A program made the translations under genes and the position numbers. Shown here piece by piece: positions 17,139-26,549 of a stretch of DNA of 64,000 nt. The stretch comes from Lachnospiraceae bacterium (GTDB lineage Bacteria; Bacillota; Clostridia; Lachnospirales; Lachnospiraceae). How positions within the stretch are numbered: position 1 is the stretch's first letter; every line of letters begins with the position of its first letter. The notes under the pieces were generated by a model that had not been told where the DNA came from, did not search any database, and saw only the letters and a program-made list of their open reading frames with translations. The stretch is from the NCBI GenBank assembly GCA_017405805.1, contig JAFQZU010000018.1:1-64000 (forward strand), read 5' to 3'.

Positions 17139-19544
17139 TCAATGCGCAACCCCATACGCGTCCAGCGTCTTCATGACGCCCTTATACATGACGGACCGGC
17201 TGGTCACCATAGCCCCGTCGGAACCGAGGTAGTAGAGGCTGCCGCCGATCGTCTGCCAACCGGTCAGCATGAAGCCGGTACCGGAGAAGTAATACCATTT
17301 TCCGCCGATCTGCTGCCAGCCGGTCAGGCCGGCGCCGTCGGCGCCAAGGTAGGCCCACTTGCCGCCGGCAAAGACCCAGCCGTTTTTTTGCATGGCGCCG
17401 CTGCCGTCCAGATAGTACCGCTTCCCACCGGTCAGGAGCCACCCCGTTTGCATGGCGCCTGTCTTCGGGCTGAGGTAGTACCACGTGCCGTCGATCTGCC
17501 GCCAGCCTCTCTGCATGACCCCGTACCCGTCAAAAAAGTACCACCTCCCGCCTGTCGCCTGCCATCCTTTCTGCATGATGCCTTTATTGTTGGTAAAGTA
17601 GTAATCGGATCCGACGCGCTGCAGGCCGCGCAGGGTCACGCCGCCGTCCCCGAAGAGATACCAGTTTGTGACGCCGCTGCGCGTGAGCTGCTGCCAGCCC
17701 GTCGCGGAGGTGCCGTCGTCGTAGATGTAGACGTAGTCGTAATCATCCTCGCCCCGCTGCCATTTTTTCCAGCCGGAACTCATGCGCGCTTTCCAAGGAG
17801 TCGGAGCAGCGGAGAGTTTTCCGTCGCTGCCATAGGTGACATAACGTATGCCTTGCCCGGAAAAATCAGCCGTCAGCGAAAGCTGCTGTTCCGATGTGCG
17901 GTAGACGGGGATATTTTTGCCGCGCAGATATTCATTGAAGGGCACGTCGTCCTCATAATAATTGCCCCTTCGGTTGGTGGTGGTGACCACGGCGGAGGGA
18001 GCGAGCCGCTCCAGCGTGTCAAAACTGGTACTCTCCTCATACCCGTGGTGGCCGGCCTTGTACAGATCCACCGTGCCGTAGTCAGCGGCGACGGCGTCTG
18101 TCATGCGCGTCTCAAGTCCCTCGTTTACCTCAACATCCGCGGTCAGAAGAGCAGTCCGGTCCCCCTTCGCCACGGCGGTCACGATGCTGTTGAGATTCTC
18201 ATTCTCCGAGGAATTGTGGTAGAGGTTGTACAGCGCCAGGGAAAAATCACCCAGCTTGAAGCGGATGCTGTCGCTGACGGGGTCGCTGCCGCCTTTTTTG
18301 AAGGAGGCACCGGCTTTTTGAAGGGCCGACGCGGCGTGACTGCTCGTCTCGACCATAATGGCGCCCCGGCCTCGCATGGCGCTCACTGCTTCATTGAACA
18401 TGCGGGTGTTCTGCCAGCCCCATTTGCCCTCCTCCTGCGCGTTGTAGTAATACTGCTTGTAGAAGAAGACGGTTTTCTGGTCGATCAGCTTCCTGCCGGC
18501 TGCACCCGCGGCCTGCGCCAGAAATTTCATGCCGCCGATGTGGTCCGAATGGCTGTGAGTGGCCACGACAAAATCGAGATGGCCGACGCCCGTTCTTTTC
18601 AGGTAACTGATCACGTCGTCGACATTCGCGGTCGTGCGGTTCAGAGCGGGATCGGGATCCCATGCCGGGTGCGAGGCGTCGATCAGGCCGTAGCGGCCGT
18701 TGCTCTGGACCAGGATGGAATCGCTGGCAGCGTACAGGTCATTGAGTGTCAAAAAATGGATCCTGTCCACCTTGCGTAGTTTTTGCGCTTCGATCTGCTC
18801 CGGGGTGAGGGATTTGACCGCGTAGAAGGTCCTGCCGTCAGAGGCCGTCTTTCGGGTCACTTTTTTATACTGGAATGCGTTGCCGGATGCGGCCGAGGAG
18901 ATCCTGACGGTCTTTGTGACAGGTTCCTTTGAAACAGATCCCTGCGCAGCGGCGCCGGAATCCGTGATCGCAGCCGTTGCTCCCGCCTCCGCGGGGGCGG
19001 CTGCCCGGATGAGAGGTTCTGCCGTGTCGGATTCGGGAAGGATCGCCTCGGATTCAACGGAGATCAACTCGGATTCGGTGGGAATCGCCTCAGTTTCCGC
19101 CTCGGCGGAAAGCGCCTCTGCCTCCGGCTCGGCGGGGATCGCTTCAGTCACTGCTTCAGCGGAAAGTGCCGCAGTCTCTGCCTCAGGAGGGATCGCCTCA
19201 GTCTCCGCCTCAGTGAGAGTCGCCTCAGTTTCCGCCTCGGAGGGGATTGCCTCAGCCTCCGGCTCGGCGGGGATCGCTTCAGTCACTGCTTCGACCGGGA
19301 TATTTTCCGCTTCAGCAGGGATATCCTCCTGCACATCGGAGAATTCCTCTGCTTGGGCAGGAATCGCCTCTGACACCGTCCCGGCGGCAGGATCTGCATC
19401 CGCCTCGCCCGCCTCAGGAGCGGGAATCGCTTCCGCCTCGGCGGCCTGTGCAGTCAGTACGGCAGGCGCGTCAGGCATGGCTGCAGCGGGGGAGAGGGAG
19501 AAAAAAAGAGCGGCGATAACGCCGAGAAAGCATTTTTTCGTCAT
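17139..19544 (-). CDS. Secreted MBL-fold protein with cell-wall-binding repeats
   Basis: After a signal peptide (start at 19544) come about 160 residues of E-A-I-P/A-E-A repeats. A ComEC-like metallo-beta-lactamase domain follows, with the metal motif THSHSDHIGGMKF, TADVEVNEG and the KAGHHGYEES motif. From about residue 590 to the end there are nine or so GWQ..GGKWYYF-type repeats of the choline/cell-wall-binding class. The enzyme should be attached to the wall surface, cutting a phosphodiester or related bond. A start at 19646 would put 34 residues before the signal peptide and is unlikely. Confidence 0.88.
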   Translation of the reverse strand: MTKKCFLGVIAALFFSLSPAAAMPDAPAVLTAQAAEAEAIPAPEAGEADADPAAGTVSEAIPAQAEEFSDVQEDIPAEAENIPVEAVTEAIPAEPEAEAIPSEAETEATLTEAETEAIPPEAETAALSAEAVTEAIPAEPEAEALSAEAETEAIPTESELISVESEAILPESDTAEPLIRAAAPAEAGATAAITDSGAAAQGSVSKEPVTKTVRISSAASGNAFQYKKVTRKTASDGRTFYAVKSLTPEQIEAQKLRKVDRIHFLTLNDLYAASDSILVQSNGRYGLIDASHPAWDPDPALNRTTANVDDVISYLKRTGVGHLDFVVATHSHSDHIGGMKFLAQAAGAAGRKLIDQKTVFFYKQYYYNAQEEGKWGWQNTRMFNEAVSAMRGRGAIMVETSSHAASALQKAGASFKKGGSDPVSDSIRFKLGDFSLALYNLYHNSSENENLNSIVTAVAKGDRTALLTADVEVNEGLETRMTDAVAADYGTVDLYKAGHHGYEESTSFDTLERLAPSAVVTTTNRRGNYYEDDVPFNEYLRGKNIPVYRTSEQQLSLTADFSGQGIRYVTYGSDGKLSAAPTPWKARMSSGWKKWQRGEDDYDYVYIYDDGTSATGWQQLTRSGVTNWYLFGDGGVTLRGLQRVGSDYYFTNNKGIMQKGWQATGGRWYFFDGYGVMQRGWRQIDGTWYYLSPKTGAMQTGWLLTGGKRYYLDGSGAMQKNGWVFAGGKWAYLGADGAGLTGWQQIGGKWYYFSGTGFMLTGWQTIGGSLYYLGSDGAMVTSRSVMYKGVMKTLDAYGVAH

Positions 19545-19693
19545 GAGGAATCCTTTCGGGCTGTTTGAACAGAAATCAGGACAGTGCGGGGATAAGTCTG
19601 TTATACTGCTACTATACCATAGGAAATACAGCCAAAGGAATAACAAAGAGGCACAGGCAGTTTGCTAAACTGATGAAAGGAGTGCTGCAGGGT

Positions 19694-20320
19694 ATGAATA
19701 CATTTCGCTTTTTGAAGTATTTCGGTCTTCTGTTTGTGTTTTTGGGGGCCATCATAGGCGGAGGGCTTCTGGCCTCTGGGATCGGGGGCGGAGGCGGTTC
19801 GCTGATATTCATGGGCCTTATGTTTATAGCGCTGTTCTGCGGGATCGGAGGTTTTTTTGCGTGGTTTGGGATCGATCACCTGCGCCGGGAGGAAAGGATC
19901 GCCGACGAGGGGACCGTATACATGGGGAAGATCTTTGATTACAAAGAGGACGGGCAGGTCCTTTACAACGGGATGCCGACGCTTTCGCTGGTCGTCCGCT
20001 ATATGAAGGACGGCGTCATACGGCAGGCGGTGGTGCGGACCGGACAGGTGGATACGGCGGCCTTTCCGCGGGGGAGCACGGTGTCTGTCAGCATTCTCGA
20101 CGGGGAGGCGGCGCTGATCCCCGGCAGCGTGACCGATCAAAAGCTGCCCGATGAAGAGAATCTGATGAATCCGGATCTGGATCCGGAGGGCGTGCACTCT
20201 TCGCTTGGCGTCAGCTGTCCCTCCTGCGGGGCAGGGCTGATGGTTCCTTACGGCATGGCGGCCGTGTGTCCTTACTGCGGCAGGAAGGTCACGGTCAGGG
20301 AGGACGGCACGGTCCGTTAG
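19694..20320 (+). CDS. Membrane protein with C-terminal zinc ribbon
   Basis: Two membrane helices occupy about residues 8-55 around a glycine-rich GIGGGGGS turn. A soluble domain of about 100 residues follows (VYMGKIFDYKEDGQVLYNG...), and a Cys4 zinc ribbon CPSCGAGL...CPYCGRKV closes the protein. The start was placed at 19694 because the upstream open frame lacks family-like sequence; the AGGAG there is 11 bases away, slightly long. It is divergent from the MBL gene. No specific function is recognised. Confidence 0.72.
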   Translation: MNTFRFLKYFGLLFVFLGAIIGGGLLASGIGGGGGSLIFMGLMFIALFCGIGGFFAWFGIDHLRREERIADEGTVYMGKIFDYKEDGQVLYNGMPTLSLVVRYMKDGVIRQAVVRTGQVDTAAFPRGSTVSVSILDGEAALIPGSVTDQKLPDEENLMNPDLDPEGVHSSLGVSCPSCGAGLMVPYGMAAVCPYCGRKVTVREDGTVR

Positions 20321-20352
20321 AAAAGGCTGAGAGAAAAAAGGGAGGACAGACC

Positions 20353-21384
20353 ATGAGGGAGATCAAATCAGCGGCACTGATCGGCGCGGGCGCGGTCGGA
20401 GCGTATTTCATACCAGGCCTGGAGAGGGAGCTGGGAGAGCATTTTTGCGTTGTGGCGGAAGGAGAGCGCAGGGAGCGCCTTATGCGGGACGGGATCGTGA
20501 TCAACGGCAAGCACTTCGTGCCCCGCGTGTGCACACCGCGGGAAGCTGCGGCAGCGGGGGTGGAGCTGCTCATTGTCGCGACAAAATACGACGGCCTCCC
20601 GGGCGCCCTCCCCATGATCAGGGAGATCGCATCGGGAAATGAGGAGATCATTGTGATCAGTGCCATGAACGGGATCGACAGCGAGGAGATGATCGCGGAG
20701 GTCATAGGCGAAAAGCCCCTTCTCTACGCGTATATGTTCATTTCCTCCGAGCGGCGGGGCAGGGAGATCGTCTATGATCCGGCCATCACCAAGGGGCTGG
20801 TCATCGGGGAGAAAGACCCGGGGGGAGTCCCGCACGGGAGCGGCGCGGCGAGCGGCACAGCGGGCGGCACAGCGAGTGGCACAGCGGGCAGCGCGGCGGC
20901 GGAGTCAGCGGCGTCCGAGCGGGCGCTGGCGGTCAAGGCTCTGATGGACAGGGCGGATATCCGCTGCCGGATCGCGGAGGATATCCTCACGGAGCAGTGG
21001 CAGAAGTTCGTGCTGAACATGGGCAACAACCTGCCGCAGGCCATTCTGGGCGTCGGATACGGGGCCTATCTGGACAGTGAGCATGTGAAGTACCTGCACG
21101 ACCGGCTTTTTGACGAGGTGATGGAGGTGGCGGCCGCGTACGGGATCACCCTGCAGTACGACGGGAACGAGAGGGGCCGGTCGCTGGACACGGCCAGATA
21201 TTCCACCCTGCAGGATCTGGACGCGGGGCGGCACACGGAGGTTGAGATGTTCGCCGGCGTACTGATGAAGAAGGCGAAGGAGAAGGGGATCAGGGTGCCC
21301 TACACCGACTTTGCCTACCATGCGATCAAGGCGCTGGAAGAAAAGAACGACGGAAAATTCGATTATGGAAATACGCAAACCTGA
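20353..21384 (+). CDS. Ketopantoate reductase-family protein (PanE/ApbA)
   Basis: The N-terminus carries the Rossmann motif GAGAVGAYF at residues 10-18, and the C-terminal all-helical domain has EQWQKFVLNMGNNLPQAI and the late R-H-T-E-V-E-M-F motif of the ApbA_C domain. These enzymes reduce 2-dehydropantoate or related 2-ketoacids with NADPH. Between the two domains is an unusual Gly/Ser/Ala/Thr repeat (about residues 160-185) encoded by short GGCACAGCG-like DNA repeats. No other pantothenate genes are nearby, so the exact substrate is open. GGGAGGA precedes the ATG. Confidence 0.82.
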   Translation: MREIKSAALIGAGAVGAYFIPGLERELGEHFCVVAEGERRERLMRDGIVINGKHFVPRVCTPREAAAAGVELLIVATKYDGLPGALPMIREIASGNEEIIVISAMNGIDSEEMIAEVIGEKPLLYAYMFISSERRGREIVYDPAITKGLVIGEKDPGGVPHGSGAASGTAGGTASGTAGSAAAESAASERALAVKALMDRADIRCRIAEDILTEQWQKFVLNMGNNLPQAILGVGYGAYLDSEHVKYLHDRLFDEVMEVAAAYGITLQYDGNERGRSLDTARYSTLQDLDAGRHTEVEMFAGVLMKKAKEKGIRVPYTDFAYHAIKALEEKNDGKFDYGNTQT

Positions 21385-23542
21385 TTTTCGCCGGATCGAG
21401 ACACTGATCGAGAGTCTGCAGGCGCTGGACAGGACGTTCCGGGAAGTTTTTGACGATATAGACAGGCGGGAGGAGAAGCTCATCCGGACCTGCAGGCAGG
21501 TCCTGACGGACGAGGCGGCGCAGTCGCTGGCCGCCATCCCGGTGGAGGAGCTGAAAAAATCCAGGGCCGGGATCCGGACGGCCGCGCTGGAGCAGGCCGG
21601 TTACCACACGCTTCTTTCCCTGCGAAAGGCCTCCGACGAGGAGATCCGCGCAGTGGACGGGATCGGGGAGAAGCAGCTGCTTGCCATCCGGACCATCCTG
21701 GATGAATTCGTCATGCGCATGACCCGGGGGAGCGGCATCACGCTGACCGCGGACAAGGAAGACCGCACGAGCCGGGAGATCATCCGGCAGACAGCCGCCT
21801 TCAGGAAGATGGAGCTGATCCGGCGGGATGCGGGGGATCTCGGGGACGAGCTGCACGGTTTTCTGGAGAGGACGATCCCGCATGTGGTGATCCGGAGCGG
21901 CGTGCGGTGGTTTTTCTCGCGAAGACAGACCAAGGAAGAGACGCTGGAAGCCGTCGCGGCGCTGACGGCGCTGCGGGATACGCCCGAGTACAGGCGGGTG
22001 AAGCATTTTATAGAGGCGCACAGGGCTGCCGCGGGAATGAGCGATACCGCGTGCATGCGGGATTTCAGCGAAAACAGTGCGGCCTACTACGCGCTGCTGG
22101 AGAAGCTGACCGGGATGGGAAAGGCGCAGGCCATGCGCTACAGCAGCATCCCGGCGCAGCTGGCGGCGGAGATCGACGCGCAGGAGCTGGACCTGACGGC
22201 GTTTCAGGGGAATCTCCGCGCCTATCAGGAGTTCGGCGCACGCTACATCCTGCACCAGAACAGGGTCCTTCTGGGAGACGAGATGGGCCTTGGCAAGACC
22301 GTCGAGGCCATCGCGGTCATGGCGCATCTGTATGCAAAGGATCCGGGCAGCCGTTTTCTCGTGGTCTGTCCCGCATCGGTTCTGGTGAACTGGTGCCGCG
22401 AGATCATGAAGTTCAGCGCGGTGACGCCCTTCCTTCTGCACGGCCCCTCTTTGGAGGAACGGCTTGACGCCTGGGTGCAGATGTGCGGGGCGGCGGTCAC
22501 GAACTATGAGAGCCTGGAGAAGATCGTTAACAGGATCGACGGACAGCTCCGGCTGGATCTCATGGTCATCGACGAGGCCCATTACATAAAGAACCCGGAG
22601 GCGAAGCGGACCAGGCGGATCCACGCCCTGGAAGATGAGGCGGACAGGATCCTGATGATGACGGGGACGCCGCTGGAGAACCGGGTGGAGGAAATGTGCG
22701 AGCTCATCGGGTTTGTCAGGCCGGACCTCACGGAGGAGATCCGGACTTACGCCGGCATGCGGCACGCGCCGCAGTTCAGGGAGATACTGGCGCCGGTCTA
22801 TCTGCGGCGGCACAGGGACGACCTGCTGACGGAGCTGCCGCCTCTCACGCAGGAAAAACAGTGGTGCGCCATGACAGAGGAGGACAGGCTGGCCTATGTG
22901 CTGAAGGTCAGGGAGCGGAACTTCCCGGGCATGCGGCGTCTGTCTTTTCTGCAGGAGGATATGCAGACCTCCTCCAAAGCGCAGCGGCTCCTTGAGCTGT
23001 GCCGGGAGGCGCTGGACGAGGGGCGCAAGGTAGTGGTGTATTCCTATTTTCGCGACACCCTTGGGAAGGTACAGGCGCTGCTGGCGGACATGTGCGAGGG
23101 CACGATCACGGGCAGCACGCCCGTCACGGAGCGGCAGGGCATCATAGACCGCTTCGCAAAAAAAAGAGACGCCTGCGTCCTCATCTGCCAGGTGCAGTCA
23201 GGCGGCACGGGACTCAATATCCAGGCGGCTTCGGTGGTGATCTTCTGCGAGCCGCAGATCAAGCCTTCCCTCACCAACCAGGCCATCGCCAGAGTGTGCA
23301 GGATGGGCCAGATCCGGAATGTGCTGGTCTATCACCTGCTCTGTGAGGACACGGTGGACGAGGCGGTCACGGAGCTTCTGGAGGGCAAGCAGGCGGAGTT
23401 CGACCTGTTTGCCGAGGAATCCGTCCTGGCCGACGCGGCGGATCATCTGGCCGACAAGGAGTGGATCACCGGCGTCATTGAGAGGGAGCAGAACAGATAT
23501 CTGCCTGCGGTCATAGACAGTGAAGAGGAGAAAAATGCTTAA
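21365..23542 (+). CDS. SNF2-family DEAD/DEAH helicase
   Basis: The 725-residue protein has an N-terminal helical region with a helix-hairpin-helix-like motif (AVDGIGEKQLLAI). The SNF2 ATPase core follows, with Walker A DEMGLGKTVEA (about residue 308), DEAH box VIDEAHYIKN, motif III MMTGTPLENR, and the C-terminal helicase half with QVQSGGTGLNIQAA and NQAIARVCRMGQ. It remodels protein-DNA complexes; no methyltransferase or nuclease is adjacent. The ATG at 21365 overlaps the end of the preceding gene by 20 bases and lacks a clear ribosome site, suggesting translational coupling. Confidence 0.9.
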   Translation: MEIRKPDFRRIETLIESLQALDRTFREVFDDIDRREEKLIRTCRQVLTDEAAQSLAAIPVEELKKSRAGIRTAALEQAGYHTLLSLRKASDEEIRAVDGIGEKQLLAIRTILDEFVMRMTRGSGITLTADKEDRTSREIIRQTAAFRKMELIRRDAGDLGDELHGFLERTIPHVVIRSGVRWFFSRRQTKEETLEAVAALTALRDTPEYRRVKHFIEAHRAAAGMSDTACMRDFSENSAAYYALLEKLTGMGKAQAMRYSSIPAQLAAEIDAQELDLTAFQGNLRAYQEFGARYILHQNRVLLGDEMGLGKTVEAIAVMAHLYAKDPGSRFLVVCPASVLVNWCREIMKFSAVTPFLLHGPSLEERLDAWVQMCGAAVTNYESLEKIVNRIDGQLRLDLMVIDEAHYIKNPEAKRTRRIHALEDEADRILMMTGTPLENRVEEMCELIGFVRPDLTEEIRTYAGMRHAPQFREILAPVYLRRHRDDLLTELPPLTQEKQWCAMTEEDRLAYVLKVRERNFPGMRRLSFLQEDMQTSSKAQRLLELCREALDEGRKVVVYSYFRDTLGKVQALLADMCEGTITGSTPVTERQGIIDRFAKKRDACVLICQVQSGGTGLNIQAASVVIFCEPQIKPSLTNQAIARVCRMGQIRNVLVYHLLCEDTVDEAVTELLEGKQAEFDLFAEESVLADAADHLADKEWITGVIEREQNRYLPAVIDSEEEKNA

Positions 23543-24206
23543 GAAAGCGGTGATTTGGGATATGGACGGCCTGATGTTCGACACGCAGTCCGTCTACAAC
23601 GAGGCGTATATTGATATCGGAAGGGAGGAATTCGGGATCCGGGTGCCCGAGGAGATGCTGCTCGCATTGATGGGGACCAGCGGCGAGGATATGAACCGGA
23701 ACGTCCTGCGCTTTTTCCCGGAGATCGACGCGCCGCGCTTCGTGCGGCGCAGCTACGACCTGATGGCGGAGCGGGTGAAGAAGGACCTGCGCTTCAAGCC
23801 CGGTCTCGTGGAGCTTCTGGACTATCTGCGGGAACAGGGATATGTCATGGCCATCGCCAGCGGGAGTGAGCGGAAGGTGGTGGAAGGGAATCTGGAGACC
23901 TCCGGGCTGGGGGACTATTTTGACGATTACCTGTGCGGGGACGAAGTGGTCAGAGGAAAGCCCTTTCCGGAGATCTACGAGCGCACGGCGGCCAAAATCG
24001 GCGTCCTCCCCTCGGCGTGCTTCGTGTTCGAGGACAGCCCCAACGGGCTCATCGCCGCGGACAGGGCCGGCTGCACGCCGGTGATGGTTCCGGACGTGGT
24101 ACAGCCCACGCCGGAGATCCGGCGGATCTGCGCGGGGATCTATCCCTCTTTGCACGAAGTAAGAGCCGCCCTCGCGGACGGCTCCCTGCGGCTCAGAGAT
24201 CGATAG
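23535..24206 (+). CDS. HAD-superfamily phosphatase (beta-phosphoglucomutase-like)
   Basis: This HAD hydrolase has motif I WDMDGLMFD (nucleophile Asp at about residue 9), motif II AIASGS, Lys in RGKPFPEIY, and motif IV VFEDSPNGLIAA. A helical cap between motif I and II places it in the phosphatase/phosphoglucomutase subgroup. It removes phosphate from a small metabolite. It overlaps the helicase gene by 8 bases with GAAGAGGAG upstream, so the pair is probably co-translated. Confidence 0.9.
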   Translation: MLKKAVIWDMDGLMFDTQSVYNEAYIDIGREEFGIRVPEEMLLALMGTSGEDMNRNVLRFFPEIDAPRFVRRSYDLMAERVKKDLRFKPGLVELLDYLREQGYVMAIASGSERKVVEGNLETSGLGDYFDDYLCGDEVVRGKPFPEIYERTAAKIGVLPSACFVFEDSPNGLIAADRAGCTPVMVPDVVQPTPEIRRICAGIYPSLHEVRAALADGSLRLRDR

Positions 24207-24211
24207 GATCA

Positions 24212-25216
24212 TTAAATGGACGCCCCGGGGGATGTGGCGTAATAGTACCGCACGCCGTCCCTCTCTTCGAAGCGGATGCGGCCGCGGCGCCGGTGGTAGT
24301 CCAGGTGCGCGATGCATTCGCCCACGGCAAACCATTTCTGGATGACCGGGAAGGAATCCCAGTCCCTGGCCCGGATCTTCCACTTCATGAGCCCTGCGAT
24401 CTCATAGGCGCAGCGGCCCGGATATTCGCGTATGATGGAGAGCGCCTCGCTGAGGCGCTTTTCGTGATGGGCCAGGAGCGTATCGATCCGGCTGTAGTAG
24501 TCCCCGGTCTGGCGGTGGCCGGGCAGGGCCAGTTCCACCTCATAGGACCGGGCCCGGCGCAGGTTGTCCAGATAGCTTCCGAGGGAGTCCGGGCAGCTGT
24601 CCCAGCAGGTGATGTTGGGCGTGATGTCAAAAAGGATATGGTCCCCCGTAAACATGATCTTCCTGTCGCGGATATAGAACATGCAGTTGCCGGGGGTGTG
24701 TCCGGAGACAAAGATCGTCTCCAGCGCGTAGTCGCCCACCTGCAGGATGTCTCCGTCATCGAGGGGCGTCAGCCTGGGATCCGCGCCGGGCATGCTCTCG
24801 GTCATGGCGGGGTTGGTGCGGTGCATCTCCTCGAGAAGATCCATGGGGAAACCTTCGACAGGGTACCGGGGATGGCGGTGGGCAGGGGTCTGGTCGGGGT
24901 CCGAGAGGAAGGAGCACATGCGTTCCAGATCCGTTCTTCCCATATAGATCCTGCAGTCCGGTCCGGCAAAAAGATCGGCCATCCCGCTGTGGTCCGAGTG
25001 AAGGTGGGTGGCCAGCACGTCGCGCCGCGCGGGGGCGGAGCCCAGCTCGTCAAGTCCCGCCTGGAGCGCTCCCCTGCAGGCAAGGCGGCGGAAGCCGGTG
25101 TCGATCAGAAGGTCTCTGGAGCTGCCCTTTATAAAATAGCTGTTGAGCTCGCGCAGGGGGTTGCCGGGCAGGACAACGCCGATGCGGTAAATGCCGGGAT
25201 ACAATTCTTCTACCAT
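24212..25216 (-). CDS. MBL-fold metallohydrolase
   Basis: The metal-binding motif THLHSDHSGM and the later VSGHTPGNCMFY and TGDHILFD identify a glyoxalase II-like metallo-beta-lactamase fold. The C-terminal 100 residues form a winged-helix-like extension (GRCAYEIAGLMKW...YHRRRGRIRFEE) seen in the RNase Z/LACTB2-like branch. There is no signal peptide, so it is cytoplasmic. It converges on the HAD gene with only 5 bases between the stops. Confidence 0.88.
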   Translation of the reverse strand: MVEELYPGIYRIGVVLPGNPLRELNSYFIKGSSRDLLIDTGFRRLACRGALQAGLDELGSAPARRDVLATHLHSDHSGMADLFAGPDCRIYMGRTDLERMCSFLSDPDQTPAHRHPRYPVEGFPMDLLEEMHRTNPAMTESMPGADPRLTPLDDGDILQVGDYALETIFVSGHTPGNCMFYIRDRKIMFTGDHILFDITPNITCWDSCPDSLGSYLDNLRRARSYEVELALPGHRQTGDYYSRIDTLLAHHEKRLSEALSIIREYPGRCAYEIAGLMKWKIRARDWDSFPVIQKWFAVGECIAHLDYHRRRGRIRFEERDGVRYYYATSPGASI

Positions 25217-25278
25217 TGTTTTCCCCTTTCTTTCACCCCTATTCTACACTATCTGCCGCCAAAATAAACCAAGATATG

Positions 25279-25307
25279 TTGTCGGGCCCTTTTCCGGAGA
25301 GTATAAT
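25279..25307 (+). promoter_or_regulatory. Sigma-A-type promoter of AI-2E-type gene
   Basis: TTGTCG (25279-25284) and TATAAT (25302-25307) are separated by 17 bases, 33 bases ahead of the start codon. Confidence 0.75.
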
Positions 25308-25339
25308 ATATTCGTTGTTTTTTGGGAGGGAACGGCAGT

Positions 25340-26524
25340 ATGAAATACAGAAAAAAGCTTACCGAAAAGAAATGGTATCCGGCGGCAGTGGCCATCTGTA
25401 TCGGTGTTGTCCTGTACGTGGCGCTGACCCATCTGCCCGCCATCAGCAATGTCATGAAGACGATCGGCGCATATTTCGAGCCGGTCATTCTGGGCATCGT
25501 GATCGCCTATATGGTAAACCCGCTGGCGGAACTCATGCGGGAAAAGGTCTTCAAAGGCGTCCGCAGGGAGCCGCTCAGGTGGATCCTGTCGGTCGCGGTC
25601 TCCGTGGCGGTGGTACTTCTCGTCATCGTGCTGCTTCTGGTCACACTGATCCCGCAGCTGATCGAGAGCATCTCTCTTTTTGCCGGAAATATAGACCGGT
25701 ATGCAGAGACCCTTATGAAAATGCTGGAAAAACTTGGGTACGATGCACCGACCGCCTTTAACATCGAGGGCCTGATCAATTCCTCCGAGAACCTGCTCAC
25801 CAGCATCACAGGCCTCCTCTCGACCCATCTCAAGGGCCTGGTCAGCAAATCGGCCGGGATCGGCAAGGGCCTTGTCAATGTCGTGATCGCCGCTATACTG
25901 TCGGTGTATCTCCTGATGGGCAAAAAGGGGGTGCAGGAGGGGGCAAAACGGCTTCTGAACGCTATTTTGTCCGATCCTGCCTACGAGTGGCTCATGACCT
26001 TTCTGGGCCGCTGCAACAACATCCTGATCCGTTATATCGTCTACAGCATTCTGGACGCCATTATCATCGGCGGCGCCAACGCCATATTTATGGCTGTCAC
26101 CCGGATGGAATACATCGGCCTGATCTCTGTCCTTGTAGGCGTCACGAACCTGATCCCCACCTTCGGCCCCCTCATCGGCGGCGTGATCGGCGCGTTTGTA
26201 CTGCTGATGGCCAATCCGCCACACGCCATGATGTTCGTGATCTTTACGATGATCCTGCAGTTTTGCGACGGATATATCATCAAGCCCAAGCTCTTCGGCG
26301 ATTCCCTGGGCGTGTCGGGCCTGCTCATCATGGTCTTTCTGGTCGTATGCGGAAACATGTTCGGGACCATCGGGATCCTTCTCTCCATCCCGCTGGCAGC
26401 CATCGCCGACTTCGTCTACAGAGAGGAACTGGTGCCCGCGCTCGAGCGCAATAAGCAGAAAAGGAAGGCAATGGAGGAACTGGAGAAGGACGCCGGGAAT
26501 ACCATTGAAGTCATAAGGGACTGA
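25340..26524 (+). CDS. AI-2E family transporter
   Basis: The 394-residue membrane protein has the family plan: two or three N-terminal helices, a long amphipathic soluble stretch (about 110-190), then four or five C-terminal helices with the typical NLIPTFGPLIGGVIGA motif and QFCDGYIIKPKLFGDSLGVSG. Members export autoinducer-2 or act as sodium/proton antiporters; which one is not clear here. GGGAGG precedes the chosen ATG. A promoter is directly upstream. Confidence 0.9.
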   Translation: MKYRKKLTEKKWYPAAVAICIGVVLYVALTHLPAISNVMKTIGAYFEPVILGIVIAYMVNPLAELMREKVFKGVRREPLRWILSVAVSVAVVLLVIVLLLVTLIPQLIESISLFAGNIDRYAETLMKMLEKLGYDAPTAFNIEGLINSSENLLTSITGLLSTHLKGLVSKSAGIGKGLVNVVIAAILSVYLLMGKKGVQEGAKRLLNAILSDPAYEWLMTFLGRCNNILIRYIVYSILDAIIIGGANAIFMAVTRMEYIGLISVLVGVTNLIPTFGPLIGGVIGAFVLLMANPPHAMMFVIFTMILQFCDGYIIKPKLFGDSLGVSGLLIMVFLVVCGNMFGTIGILLSIPLAAIADFVYREELVPALERNKQKRKAMEELEKDAGNTIEVIRD

Positions 26525-26549
26525 AAAAACACACAGGGAGGATGCCGTC

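Noticed and set aside
17109-18779. A 556-codon open frame antisense to the wall-bound MBL gene
   Set aside because: It is the mirror of a protein with clear signal peptide, MBL motifs and repeats, and has no own motif or ribosome site.
20905-21537. Minus-strand frame across the ketopantoate reductase and helicase junction
   Set aside because: It is antisense to two clear genes with no supporting motif.
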